Shown piece after piece: positions 43,540 through 52,064 of a stretch of 64,000 nt of DNA. Numbering within the stretch: the first letter of the stretch is position 1; every line of letters starts with the position of its first letter. The notes beneath the pieces are model-generated. The model did no database searches, was not told the origin of the DNA, and saw nothing but the letters and a program-made list of their open reading frames with translations. Origin of the DNA: Brachybacterium squillarum M-6-3. Lineage in GTDB: Bacteria; Actinomycetota; Actinomycetes; Actinomycetales; Dermabacteraceae. The stretch covers positions 1 to 64,000 of the forward strand of contig NZ_AGBX01000003.1 of NCBI RefSeq assembly GCF_000225825.1. The letters are read 5' to 3'. The position numbers and the translations under genes are program-made.

Positions 43540-45518
43540 CCCTTCACCTCCGCCAGCCGCACCCGGATGCGTCCGAGCACCTCATCCAGGTCGCGGTCGA
43601 TCTCTTCGAGGGGCCTCGGCGGGACGTACTCGTAAAAGTGCCGGGTGAAGGGGATCTCGGCCCCCTCCTTGGTTTTCGCATGCTCGATCCAGGCGTCGGG
43701 GACGAAGGGGATCACCTCGCGCTGTAGGTACTCCTCGACGTCCTCGTCCCAGGGCACGTTCTCGGTGTCGCGCAGGGACGCATCGGGCTCGGTCTTGCCG
43801 CCGGTGCCGGTGACCAGCTCGCCGTCCTCATCGTGCTCGGACAGTTCGTTGATCAGCACCTTCAGCGCGCCAGGCGTGAGCTTCACGGAGTGCTGCTCCA
43901 GGGTGGCCCGCAGGTCCTTCGTGAAGGCGGTGCGACTGGTGGAGACCACACCGCCCGCGTCCTCAGCAGCTTCGTCGAGCGCTCGGCGCAGGGCGGCCTG
44001 CTCCGGGTCCTTGAGCTTGGTGATCTGCCGGGCCGCCATCACCCGCTCGATCCGCTCGGGGGTGACCGCGTAGTTGCGGCGCATCGGTCGCTCCACCGTG
44101 ATGGTCCGGTAGAAGAATTCCTCGGTGGAGAAGATCTTGGAGTGCTCCGCCTCCTCGAACCCGCCGTACAGCCGCGAGATCTCGAGGATGTTCTGCTCCG
44201 ACAGGAATCGCCGCTTCGAGCCCACGGACTTGCGCATTTTCTCGAACATCGCCGTCGCGTCGATGAGCTGCACCTTCCCGCGCCGTTCCGGGGTCTTGTC
44301 CTTGGACAGGATCCACACGTAGGTGGCGATGCCGGTGTTGTAGAACATGTCGGTGGGGAGGCCGATGATCGCCTCCACGTAGTCGTTCTCCAGCACCCAG
44401 CGGCGGATGTTCGACTCTCCTGAGCCCGCACCGCCCGTGAACAGCGGAGATCCGTTGAGCACGATCGCCCCGCGCCCGGCGGAGTGGTTCTCCTCGTCGG
44501 GCTTCGGGTCCCGCAGTTTCGAGATCAGGTGCATGAGGAACAGCAGCGACCCGTCGGACACGCGCGGCAGTCCGGGACCGAACCGCCCTGCGAACCCGCG
44601 AACGGTGTGCTCGTCCTCCACCGTCTTCTTGAACTGCTTCCAGTCCACGCCGAACGGCGGGTTCGACAGCCCGTAATGGAACGACTGCCCCCGGAACGCG
44701 GGCTGCGTGAGTGTGTTGCCCAGCACGATGTTGTTGATCGGCTGTCCCTTCACCACCATGTCGGCCTTGCAGATTGCGAACGACGCCGGGTTGATCTCCT
44801 GGCCCAGCAAGCTCACCTGCGCCGACGGGTTGAAGAACCGGATCTTGTCGTCGGCGACCGAGAGCATGCCGCCGGTGCCCGCCGTCGGGTCGTACACGCT
44901 GCGCACCACATGGTCCTTGCCCAGGTCCCGGTCCCCGTCCAGCAGGATCGTTACCATCAGCTCGATGACCTCGCGCGGCGTGAAGTGCTCACCGGCGGTC
45001 TCGTTCGAGGCTTCCGCGAATTTGCGGATCAGCTCCTCGAAGATGTGGCCCATCTGCTCGTTGTCGACCGCCTGCGGATGCAGGTCCACCTTGGCGAAAT
45101 GCTGGAGCACCTGCAGGAGCAGGTCGTTGCGGGCCAGGTCGATGATCGCGTCCTCGAACTTGTACCTCTCGAAGATGTCCCGCACGTTCTCCGAGAACGC
45201 GCCCACGTAGTCGCGCAGGTTCTCCTCGAGGTTGTCCGGGTCCCCTTGCAGCGATCGCAGATCGTGGCGCGAGGCATTGAAGAACGAGTACTCATGGCCG
45301 GCCTTCTTGCGCAACATCGCCGCCGGAGGCATCCGGTCACGGTCGAACCCCTCGAGCTCCCGGACCACCGCATCCTTCGTTGGCGCGAGCACCGCGTCCA
45401 GACGAGCGAGGACTGTGAACGGAAGGATCACGTCCCCGTACTGATGCTGCTTATACGTGCTGCGCAGGATGTCTGCAGCAGACCAGATGAACTGGGCGTG
45501 GTTGAAGGCAGTAGGCAC
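43536..45518 (-). CDS. hsdM: type I RM adenine methyltransferase, HsdM
   Basis: The N6-adenine methylase of the complex, 660 residues from the GTG at 45518. The HsdM N-domain starts VPTAFNHAQFIWSAADILR. The SAM motif is DPTAGTGG (210-217) and the catalytic motif NPPFG (286-290). The C-terminal part (VWILSKDKTPERRGKVQLID) is complete. The GTG lies seven bases after a TAGCCT -10, giving a leaderless start; the frame runs on upstream, but only through the flanking repeat. It is the first gene of hsdM-hsdS-hsdR. Confidence 0.93.
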   Translation of the reverse strand: MPTAFNHAQFIWSAADILRSTYKQHQYGDVILPFTVLARLDAVLAPTKDAVVRELEGFDRDRMPPAAMLRKKAGHEYSFFNASRHDLRSLQGDPDNLEENLRDYVGAFSENVRDIFERYKFEDAIIDLARNDLLLQVLQHFAKVDLHPQAVDNEQMGHIFEELIRKFAEASNETAGEHFTPREVIELMVTILLDGDRDLGKDHVVRSVYDPTAGTGGMLSVADDKIRFFNPSAQVSLLGQEINPASFAICKADMVVKGQPINNIVLGNTLTQPAFRGQSFHYGLSNPPFGVDWKQFKKTVEDEHTVRGFAGRFGPGLPRVSDGSLLFLMHLISKLRDPKPDEENHSAGRGAIVLNGSPLFTGGAGSGESNIRRWVLENDYVEAIIGLPTDMFYNTGIATYVWILSKDKTPERRGKVQLIDATAMFEKMRKSVGSKRRFLSEQNILEISRLYGGFEEAEHSKIFSTEEFFYRTITVERPMRRNYAVTPERIERVMAARQITKLKDPEQAALRRALDEAAEDAGGVVSTSRTAFTKDLRATLEQHSVKLTPGALKVLINELSEHDEDGELVTGTGGKTEPDASLRDTENVPWDEDVEEYLQREVIPFVPDAWIEHAKTKEGAEIPFTRHFYEYVPPRPLEEIDRDLDEVLGRIRVRLAEVKG

Positions 45519-45525
45519 GGAGATC

Positions 45526-45531
45526 AGGCTA
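45526..45531 (-). promoter_or_regulatory. -10 element TAGCCT of the hsdMSR operon
   Basis: TAGCCT on the minus strand ends seven bases before the hsdM GTG. No convincing -35 is visible. Confidence 0.45.
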
Positions 45532-45605
45532 GCTTCCTGCGGGGCCCGGGGAGACACGCTTTCGCGCCGGCCCCTGGGGAGCGCCCTTGCGGCGGAGCCT
45601 GGGAC

Positions 45606-45770
45606 GTGGGTGTGCGGTGAGCGCTGCACAGCCCGTGGCTGCACATCGGCAGCCCTTCTTTAGTCATCCGGGGCGGGCGCGGGGAGCTGGGGCAACGCTG
45701 AAAACCGGCTCCGGGTGCACCATCACCGCTCAGGAGGCGGTGAAGGTGCGCTGGGGGCCGGCTTTCAGTG
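45606..45770. repeat. composite hairpin repeat, right copy flanking the RM cassette
   Basis: The same order and direction as 39011-39202. The second element (45696-45770) matches the left copy at 51 of 54 aligned bases from CGCTGAAAACCGG onward, including the TCAGGA loop. The first element is more diverged. It is non-coding; nothing else is seen between hsdM and the gene at 45795. Confidence 0.85.
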
Positions 45771-45794
45771 TTCGAGCTGGCAAAGGCGGCCGGG

Positions 45795-46808
45795 TCAGGC
45801 GGCGGGAAGGCCCCAGGCCTCGGCCAGCAGCTCCAGGCCGCGCAGGCGGTCGGCCGGATCGTAGTGGTAGGCGGTGAGGATCAGCTCGTCCGCGCCGGTG
45901 GCCTGGACGATCCGCTCCAGCTGCTCCACGACGGTGGCGGGGGAGCCCACGGCGCGGATGGAGAGGGTCTGGTCCACCTGGGCCAGCAGCTGATCCGGCA
46001 CGGCGTTCTCCAGGTCGCGGGGCGGCTGGATCTTGCGGCGCTGCCCCGTGATGACCCCGAGGAACATCTGCTGCAGGGTCGAGAACTGCCGATCGGCCTC
46101 CGCGTCGGTCTCGGCGACCAGCAGGTTCACCGCGACCATGGTGTGCGGCCGCTCGATCTGCGCGGCGGGGGAGGAGGTGGTGAAGGCGTCGCGGTACACC
46201 TTCAGGGCCTGCAGGTACTGGAAGGGCGCGAAGTGGGAGGCCACGGCGAAGGGCATGCCGAGCTGCGCGGCCAGGCGCGCCCCGTTCGGGGTGGAGCCGA
46301 GGATCCACATCGGCACCTCGGTGCCGCGGGCCACGGCGGCGTCCACCGGCAGGTCGGTGGTGGGGTGCTCGCGGGACCAGTCGCGCATCTGCTCCACCGC
46401 GGCGATGAAGGCCTGCGGCTCGGCGGAGGTGCGGGCCAGCAGCCCGGCGGTGATCTGGTCGGTGCCGGGCGCCCGGCCCAGGCCCAGGTCGATCCGGTCG
46501 CCGTGGAACTGGGCGAGGGTGCCGAACTGCTCGATCACCGCGAGAGGCGCGTGGTTGGGCAGCATGATGCCGCCGGAGCCGACGCGGATCCGCTCGGTGA
46601 GCGAGGCGGCGCGGTCGATCAGCAGCGAGGTGGCCGAGGAGGCCAGAGCCTCGGTGTTGTGGTGCTCGGCGAACCAGTAGCGCTCGTAGCCGAGACGGTC
46701 GGCGGCCTGCGCCCCGGCCATGGAGGCATCGATCGCCTCCTTCGAGCTCTGGCCCTCCGAGATCGGGACCAGATCGAGCAGGGACAGCGGGACGTGCGGA
46801 GTGCTCAT
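45795..46808 (-). CDS. luciferase-like (LLM) flavin-dependent oxidoreductase
   Basis: A 337-residue TIM-barrel protein of the bacterial-luciferase family, group 1 (MsnO8/YhbW-like). Typical patterns are YERYWFAEHHNTEALASSAT, RVGSGGIMLPNHAPLAVIEQF and RIDLGLGRAPGTD. It would use reduced flavin supplied by a separate reductase. The substrate is unknown. A TAGCAT -10 lies six bases before the ATG, so it is leaderless and monocistronic. Confidence 0.9.
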   Translation of the reverse strand: MSTPHVPLSLLDLVPISEGQSSKEAIDASMAGAQAADRLGYERYWFAEHHNTEALASSATSLLIDRAASLTERIRVGSGGIMLPNHAPLAVIEQFGTLAQFHGDRIDLGLGRAPGTDQITAGLLARTSAEPQAFIAAVEQMRDWSREHPTTDLPVDAAVARGTEVPMWILGSTPNGARLAAQLGMPFAVASHFAPFQYLQALKVYRDAFTTSSPAAQIERPHTMVAVNLLVAETDAEADRQFSTLQQMFLGVITGQRRKIQPPRDLENAVPDQLLAQVDQTLSIRAVGSPATVVEQLERIVQATGADELILTAYHYDPADRLRGLELLAEAWGLPAA

Positions 46809-46814
46809 GCCTTG

Positions 46815-46820
46815 ATGCTA
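46815..46820 (-). promoter_or_regulatory. -10 element TAGCAT of a leaderless promoter
   Basis: TAGCAT on the minus strand ends six bases before the ATG at 46808. Confidence 0.5.
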
Positions 46821-46915
46821 ATCAGTGCGGGCCGCACGGGGCGGGACCAGCGGTGAGAGGTTCCGGACCCTGCCTGCCGGAATAGGGGCGATGGGCACCC
46901 GCGGCGAGTCCGCGC

Positions 46916-47485
46916 TCAGCGCTTCGGCCAGGGGCCGTACCCGGCGGCCGCCTGCTGCTGGGCGTAGGCCTGCTGCTGCATCTGCAGCGCCATCGTCTGC
47001 AGGCGCGAGTTGTGGTTCGAGGCGGCCACGCAGCCCCAGACGATGCAGGCCGGCCAGATCACGAGGACCAGCGGCAGCACCACGATGATGCCGATCCCCA
47101 TGGTGAGGACGGCGATCAGCGGGCCGAGGATCGCCGCCGCGACGCCGATGCCCAGCATCACCAGCGCCCCGGTGACGGTGGAGTAGAACATCCCGAAGGC
47201 ACCGAAGAAGAACGTCAGCACGAAGGCGACGCCGACGCTCTTGGGGGCGGGCAGCACCATCACCGGCGGCGCCGCGTACACGGGAGGGGCGTACTGCTGC
47301 ACGGGATAAGGCTGCGGGGCGTAGGGCTGCAGGGCGGCGGCCGGCGCCGGAGCGTAGCCGGGCGCCGGGGCGTAGGGGTCGTAGTCCCGACCCTCGCTGT
47401 GCTGGCTGACGATCTCCCCGGCCAGGGTGGGCGGCTGCTCGCCGGCGTACTCGCCCTGCTCGTGGCCGTACGGTGAGCTGCTCAT
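46916..47485 (-). CDS. small membrane protein with Pro/Tyr/Ala-rich tail
   Basis: A 189-residue protein. The N-terminal 75 residues are disordered and rich in Pro, Tyr, Ala and Gln (PYAPQPYPVQQYAPP). Then come two or three hydrophobic segments (VAFVLTFFFGAFGMFYSTVTG, LIAVLTMGIGIIVVLPLVLV) and a Gln-rich C-terminus (MQQQAYAQQQ). The first hydrophobic part recalls TM2-type domains. The start at 47485 (MSSSPYGHEQ) is chosen over an in-frame codon 21 residues upstream. Its function is not known. Confidence 0.78.
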   Translation of the reverse strand: MSSSPYGHEQGEYAGEQPPTLAGEIVSQHSEGRDYDPYAPAPGYAPAPAAALQPYAPQPYPVQQYAPPVYAAPPVMVLPAPKSVGVAFVLTFFFGAFGMFYSTVTGALVMLGIGVAAAILGPLIAVLTMGIGIIVVLPLVLVIWPACIVWGCVAASNHNSRLQTMALQMQQQAYAQQQAAAGYGPWPKR

Positions 47486-47605
47486 GGGACCCCCTCGGTC
47501 CGGTCCGCCTCCCGTGGCGGGCCTCGGTGACCCCAGCGTAGGCATCACCCCCGACGGACGAGGCCTCGGTCCACGAAACCCGTCGCCCCGCGTGCCGCGG
47601 AGCGC

Positions 47606-48181
47606 TCACATCTGCCGCAGCTCCACGACCACCTGACCGGTTCCCGGGCAGGCGACGGCGGTGGAGACCATCATCCCGGTCGGCGTGAGGTTCGTGGTCG
47701 TGCCCTCCTCCTCGTCCGTGTCGAGCGGCGTCAGGGGGTCGATCGCCACCCAGTCCTCGTCGCAGTCGGTCATCGCCTCCTCGACGGGGGCGACGATCGC
47801 GGCCCGCACCTCCTCGGCCTCGACGGCGGTCGGGTTCTCCCCGGCGCGGGCCACCAGCTCCTCGGCCTGGGCGGGTTCGAGCTCGACCACGGCCTGGATC
47901 CAGTAGTCGTCCTGGGCAAGGATCCACTCGCGGGCGTGCGGGTCGGTGAAGCGGCCGTCGATCCAGGTCCCCGTCGAGGCATCGGCGAGGGCGGGCAGGT
48001 CGTCGTCGAGTTCGTCGAGCTCCGTGGAGGCGTCCTCCGGCAGGTAGTAGAGATCGGCCTGCTGGTCGCGGACCCATGTCGGCTCGTCCGGCTCCCGCTC
48101 CGCGGCGCAGGCCGCCAGCAGCAGCTGCGCGCAGGATCCCCACGAGCGCGGCCGGGACCCCGCGACGCCGGGGAGGCGCAC
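47606..48181 (-). CDS. probable lipoprotein of unknown function
   Basis: A 191-residue protein starting at GTG. Residues 1-25 contain an Arg-bearing n-region, a short hydrophobic stretch and the lipobox LLLAAC, so Cys25 would be lipidated. The mature part is acidic (DASTELDELDDDLPALADA) with two more cysteines (MTDCDEDW, VACPGTG) that may pair. No ribosome site is clear at the GTG, so the start is less certain than the lipobox. I do not recognise the family. Confidence 0.68.
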   Translation of the reverse strand: MRLPGVAGSRPRSWGSCAQLLLAACAAEREPDEPTWVRDQQADLYYLPEDASTELDELDDDLPALADASTGTWIDGRFTDPHAREWILAQDDYWIQAVVELEPAQAEELVARAGENPTAVEAEEVRAAIVAPVEEAMTDCDEDWVAIDPLTPLDTDEEEGTTTNLTPTGMMVSTAVACPGTGQVVVELRQM

Positions 48182-48318
48182 TCGTCCGCAGCGCGTACCG
48201 CGCCGTGCGGCGGCTCGCGCCGACAGCCGATCCGACGGACCACCGAGGCGCGGGCCGGCGCGACCGCTCCATGCAGGATCCCCCCTCGTCCGCCTCCCCC
48301 GAGGCGGTCACCGTCAGC

Positions 48319-49299
48319 CTAGCGCTCGGCTCCGGGAGCGGGCTCCGGGGGACGGCTGGAGTCGTGGTCGTCGTCGTGGATCGGCACGTGCGCCTCGGGG
48401 ATGTCCGCATAGCTCGCCGGGTCCGAGATCGGCTCCAGGTGCGTGAGCACCGTCAGGTCGGGCAGGGAGCCGCGCAGCTCGTCCTCCAGGGCATCGATGT
48501 AGTCGTGGCCCTGCTTCACGGTCCACTCGTCGGGCACCAGCACGTGCACGTTCATGTACTTCTCCTGCCCCGCCTCGCGGGTCTGCAGACCGTGGAAGGT
48601 GACCGTGCCGTCGGTGCGGCGGCGCAGGATCTCGGTGATGACCTCGTGGTCCTCATCGGACAGGGCCTTGTCCAGCAGCCCCTCGACGGCCTCGTGGATC
48701 AGGCCGATGCCGGTGACGATGATGTTCACCCCCACCGCGAAGGCGACCACGGCGTCCAGCCGCTCCCAGCCGGTGAGCACCACCAGACCCACCCCGATCA
48801 GCACGCCCGCGCTGGTGACGACGTCGGTGAGCAGATGGCGGCCGTCCGCGCGCAGGGTGATCGAGCGGTGCCGACGTCCGGCCCGGATCAGCACGATTGC
48901 CACGGCACCGTTGATCAGGGAGGCGACGACGCTGACGGCGAGGCCCCAGCCGACGTTCTCCAGGCCCTGCGGGTTCACGAAGCGCTCGACGGCGCTGACC
49001 AGGATCACGGCGGCGGCCACGAAGATCATCACGCCCTCGACGGCCGCGGAGAAGTACTCGGCCTTGGCCCGGCCGTAGAGGAAGCGGTCGGTGGCGGGGC
49101 GGGCCGCGACCCGCAGCGCGATGAGGGCGACGACGGCGGCCACCAGGTTCACGGTGGATTCGGCGGCGTCGGAGAGCAGGCCGACGGAGCCGGTGACGGC
49201 CCAGGCGCCGGTCTTCAGGGCGATGGTGGCGATGGCCGCGACGATCGACAGCCAGGCGAAGCGCGTCAGGTCGACCTTGGGCTCGGTGACCGCGCTCAT
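48319..49299 (-). CDS. cation diffusion facilitator family transporter
   Basis: A proton-coupled exporter of divalent metals such as Zn, Co or Fe; 326 residues. Six helices begin at LTRFAWLSIVAAIATIALK. GLLSDAAESTVNLVAA carries the helix II metal-site SDAxES in place of SDAxHM, and HLLTDVVTSAGVLIG is the helix V HxxxD site. The C-terminal cytoplasmic domain (TFHGLQTREAGQEKYMNVHV) ends in an acidic His/Asp tail. It overlaps the ArsR gene by four bases, so it is the regulated transporter of that module. Confidence 0.93.
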   Translation of the reverse strand: MSAVTEPKVDLTRFAWLSIVAAIATIALKTGAWAVTGSVGLLSDAAESTVNLVAAVVALIALRVAARPATDRFLYGRAKAEYFSAAVEGVMIFVAAAVILVSAVERFVNPQGLENVGWGLAVSVVASLINGAVAIVLIRAGRRHRSITLRADGRHLLTDVVTSAGVLIGVGLVVLTGWERLDAVVAFAVGVNIIVTGIGLIHEAVEGLLDKALSDEDHEVITEILRRRTDGTVTFHGLQTREAGQEKYMNVHVLVPDEWTVKQGHDYIDALEDELRGSLPDLTVLTHLEPISDPASYADIPEAHVPIHDDDHDSSRPPEPAPGAER

Positions 49300-49682
49300 C
49301 GGGCAGCCTCCGCCGGGTCGGCGGCGCGCGGCGGGTCGGGGGCGAGGGAGCCGTCGGGGGCGATGTGCTCGAAGATCTGCTCGACGACGGAGAGCACGTG
49401 CGGGTCCTCGACGGTGTAGTAGCTGTGGCGGCCCTCGCGGGCGGCGGCGACGATCCCGGCCAGCCGCAGCTTGCGCAGGTGCTGGCTGGTGGTGGGCAGG
49501 CTGAGTCCGACCCGGGCGGCGAGGGTGCCGACGTCGAAGCGGCCGGTGCTCATCAGCCACACCAGGTGCAGCCGGGCGGGGCTGGCCAGCATCGAGAAGG
49601 TGTCGGCGGCGGCCGCGAGCTGCGGCTCGGCGGGCTCGGGGCCGGGGCCCGGGGAGGGTCGGAGCGGGAGGTCGGGGATCAC
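49296..49682 (-). CDS. ArsR/SmtB family metal-sensing repressor
   Basis: A winged-helix repressor of 128 residues. The HTH is in SLPTTSQHLRKLRLAGIVAA, followed by the wing AREGRHSYYTVEDPHV. His-rich ends are modest. The GTG at 49682 (MIPDLPLRPS) has GAAGG about eight bases upstream; a TTG start twelve codons earlier would begin inside the operator. It is first of a two-gene operon with the CDF exporter and probably binds the palindrome at 49694-49735. Confidence 0.9.
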   Translation of the reverse strand: MIPDLPLRPSPGPGPEPAEPQLAAAADTFSMLASPARLHLVWLMSTGRFDVGTLAARVGLSLPTTSQHLRKLRLAGIVAAAREGRHSYYTVEDPHVLSVVEQIFEHIAPDGSLAPDPPRAADPAEAAR

Positions 49683-49693
49683 GACCCCACCTT

Positions 49694-49735
49694 CCCCCAC
49701 ACTTCGCCATTCACGCAAGTGACGAAGTGTGGGGG
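49694..49735. promoter_or_regulatory. nested palindrome, probable ArsR operator
   Basis: Outer arms CCCCCACACTTCG and CGAAGTGTGGGGG match perfectly over 13 bases, with an inner TCAC-GCAA-GTGA near the centre of the 16-base spacer. It lies between the divergent arsR and acyl-CoA ligase genes and begins 12 bases before the arsR start. Confidence 0.65.
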
Positions 49736-49798
49736 TGGACGCGATCCACCCCGTATCGTGAGCCCGTCCCCTGACACTGTCGTCCGGAGGTATCTCCC

Positions 49799-51355
49799 GT
49801 GTACAACCTCGCCGTGGTGCTGGAGGACAGCGCCCGCACCGCCCCCGATCGCCCCGCTCTCGTGCTCGGGGAGACCTCCCTGAGCTACGCCCAGGTCGAT
49901 GCCGCCGCCAACCAGGTGGCGCACCTGCTGGTGAGCTGGGGCATCGAACCCGGAGACCGGGTCGCGCTGGCCTGCCCGAACCTGCCGCAGTTCCCGATCG
50001 TCTACTACGGCGCCCTGAAGGCGGGCGCCGTGGTGGTGCCGCTGAACGTGCTGAACCAGGCGCGCGAGGTCACCTACTTCCTCGACGACGCCGAGGCGAA
50101 GGCCTGCTTCGCCTTCGAGGGCAGCGAGGATCTGCCCATCGGGCGCCGCGTGGCCGAGGGAGCCGCCGCCGCGGCGAACCCGCCGCGCGTGGTGATCATG
50201 ACCGCCGACCCCTCCGCGCCCAGCCCGATCGACGGCGCCCCCACCCTCACCGAGGCGCTGGCCGGGATGTCCCCGCGCTTCGAGACCGTGCAGCGTCGCG
50301 AGACGGACACCGCCGTCGTGCTCTACACCTCCGGCACCACCGGCCGGCCCAAGGGTGCGGAGCTGTCCCACTCCAACCAGATGATGAACGCGCTGGTCTG
50401 CAATCGCCTGTTCGGCTCGCAGCCGGGGGAGGACACCCACCTGGTGGCCCTGCCGCTGTTCCACACCTTCGGGGCGACGGTGAACCTCAACGCCGGCTTC
50501 TCCATGGGTGCCACCCTGGTGCTGCTGCCGCGCTTCGACCCCCAACAGGCCCTCGCCCTGCTGCGCCGTCACCGCGTCACCGTGTTCGCGGGGGTGCCGA
50601 CGATGTGGTGGGGCCTGCTGCGCGGCCTCGCGGCGGAGGAGGGCGGCGCCGAGGACCTCGCCGAGCACCTGCGGCTGGGCGTCTCCGGCGGGGCGCCGCT
50701 GCCGGTGGAGATCCTGCGGGAGGTGCGCGAGGAGCTGAGCGTCTCGATCATGGAGGGCTACGGCCTCTCCGAGACCTCCCCGGTGGCCTGCTTCTCCCTC
50801 GCCGACCGGCCCCGCCCCGGCTCCATCGGCCTGCCCGTCTGGGGTGTCGAGGTGGATCTCATCGACCCCACCGATCCCGACTGGGGCCGCGTCGAGGGCA
50901 CCGACGAGATCGGCGAGATCATCGTGCGCGGCCACAACATCATGACCGGTTACCTCGGCCGCCCCGAGGACACCGCCGCCGTGATGCGGGACGGCTGGTT
51001 CCGCACCGGCGACCTGGGGCGACGTGACGAGGAGGGCTTCTACTACGTCGTAGACCGCTCCAAGGACATGATCGTGCGCGGCGGCTTCAACGTGTACCCC
51101 CGGGAGGTGGAGGAGGTGCTGCTGACCCACGAGCAGATCTCCCTGGCCGCCGTGATCGGGGTGGCCGACGAGCGGATGGGCGAGGAGGTCGAGGCCCACG
51201 TGATCCTCACCGAGGGCGCCACGGCCACCGCCGAGGAGCTGCGGGAGTGGGCGCGCGGCCAGATGGCGGACTACAAGTACCCGCGCCGCATCGTCATCGC
51301 CGAGTCCCTGCCGATGACCTCCACCGGGAAGATCCTCAAGCGCGAGCTGCGCTGA
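49799..51355 (+). CDS. long-chain fatty-acid-CoA ligase, ANL superfamily
   Basis: An adenylate-forming enzyme of 518 residues joining a carboxylic acid to CoA. The P-loop is YTSGTTGRPKGAELSH, followed by YGLSETSP and GWFRTGDLGRRD. The catalytic lysine is in TSTGKILKRELR at the C-terminus. GGAGG lies eight bases before the GTG. It is divergent from arsR and shares the intergenic region with the palindrome. Chain length cannot be read from sequence; medium to long chains are usual for this type. Confidence 0.93.
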   Translation: MYNLAVVLEDSARTAPDRPALVLGETSLSYAQVDAAANQVAHLLVSWGIEPGDRVALACPNLPQFPIVYYGALKAGAVVVPLNVLNQAREVTYFLDDAEAKACFAFEGSEDLPIGRRVAEGAAAAANPPRVVIMTADPSAPSPIDGAPTLTEALAGMSPRFETVQRRETDTAVVLYTSGTTGRPKGAELSHSNQMMNALVCNRLFGSQPGEDTHLVALPLFHTFGATVNLNAGFSMGATLVLLPRFDPQQALALLRRHRVTVFAGVPTMWWGLLRGLAAEEGGAEDLAEHLRLGVSGGAPLPVEILREVREELSVSIMEGYGLSETSPVACFSLADRPRPGSIGLPVWGVEVDLIDPTDPDWGRVEGTDEIGEIIVRGHNIMTGYLGRPEDTAAVMRDGWFRTGDLGRRDEEGFYYVVDRSKDMIVRGGFNVYPREVEEVLLTHEQISLAAVIGVADERMGEEVEAHVILTEGATATAEELREWARGQMADYKYPRRIVIAESLPMTSTGKILKRELR

Positions 51356-51463
51356 GACCGGGCGGGCGACGCCGGCGGTCGGCCGCGGGGTGCGAGCCTT
51401 CGATGCGCTCGGGCCGTCCGCTGCAGCGGCGCAGCCAGGGTGCCCGCCGGGACGGCGCGAAGC

Positions 51464-51964
51464 TCAGTCGACGTAGCGGCTGGGCTCCGTCGCGGTCGGC
51501 AGGCCCGCGGCGCGGTAGGCGCGGAAGCCGCCGACCAGGTCGGTGGCCCGGAGCAGTCCCAGCTCGCGGAGGTCCCGGGCGGCGAGCGTGGAGTGGTAGC
51601 CCTCGTTGCACACCACGATCACCTCGTCCTCCGGCTCCGGGGCACCGGCCATCCGCCAGGCGCCGCGGGGGTCCAGCCGCCAGTCCAGTACCAGGCGCTC
51701 GACGACCACGGCGCCGGGGATATGCCCCTCGACGTCGCGGGTGACGGCCGAGCGCACATCGATCACGTGCGCCCCGCGGGCCTGGGCGGCCGCGAGGTCC
51801 CCGGGCTCCACCCGGTCGGTGCCCTCCCGGGCGGCGGCGACGATGTCCTCGACGGGGCGGCCCGGGAGCGGGCCCGCGGGGGTGCCGGGGGTCGCGTCCG
51901 CACTCAACTCACCCGCGCTCATCCCCGTGCTCATCTCATCCGTGCCCATCTCGCCCGTGCCCAT
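51464..51964 (-). CDS. rhodanese-like domain protein
   Basis: A single rhodanese domain of 166 residues from the ATG at 51964. HVIDVRSAVTRDVEGHIPGA opens the domain. Cys119 in VIVVCNEGYHSTLAA is the sulfur-carrying residue. The N-terminus is low complexity, with repeated MGTGEMGTDEMSTGMSAGE; four in-frame ATGs make the start uncertain, the last near residue 15 being as plausible. The substrate is unknown. Confidence 0.8.
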   Translation of the reverse strand: MGTGEMGTDEMSTGMSAGELSADATPGTPAGPLPGRPVEDIVAAAREGTDRVEPGDLAAAQARGAHVIDVRSAVTRDVEGHIPGAVVVERLVLDWRLDPRGAWRMAGAPEPEDEVIVVCNEGYHSTLAARDLRELGLLRATDLVGGFRAYRAAGLPTATEPSRYVD

Positions 51965-51993
51965 CGATCCAGTATCGGCCCGCCTCACACATG

Positions 51994-52031
51994 TGTGCGC
52001 TCACGAGCCATGGGTGGTTCGTGAGCGCACA
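51994..52031. repeat. dispersed palindromic element, copy 2
   Basis: Seventeen-base arms with one mismatch around a TGGG loop (TGTGCGCTCACGAGCCA at the left). It shares TTCGTGAGCGCACAAA with the copy at 16719-16760. It lies between the rhodanese and helicase genes, 33 bases beyond the helicase stop codon. Confidence 0.8.
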
Positions 52032-52064
52032 AAAGTCGCTGAGGATGGTGCGAGCGGGGAGTGG

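Noticed and set aside
39227-45518. Extra defence genes inside the RM cassette
   Set aside because: The three hsd genes overlap by four bases each, leaving no space for further genes, and none lie between the flanking repeats.
45519-45644. Upstream extension of hsdM by 42 codons
   Set aside because: It runs through the flanking repeat, shows no HsdM likeness, and the GTG at 45518 sits seven bases after a -10 element.
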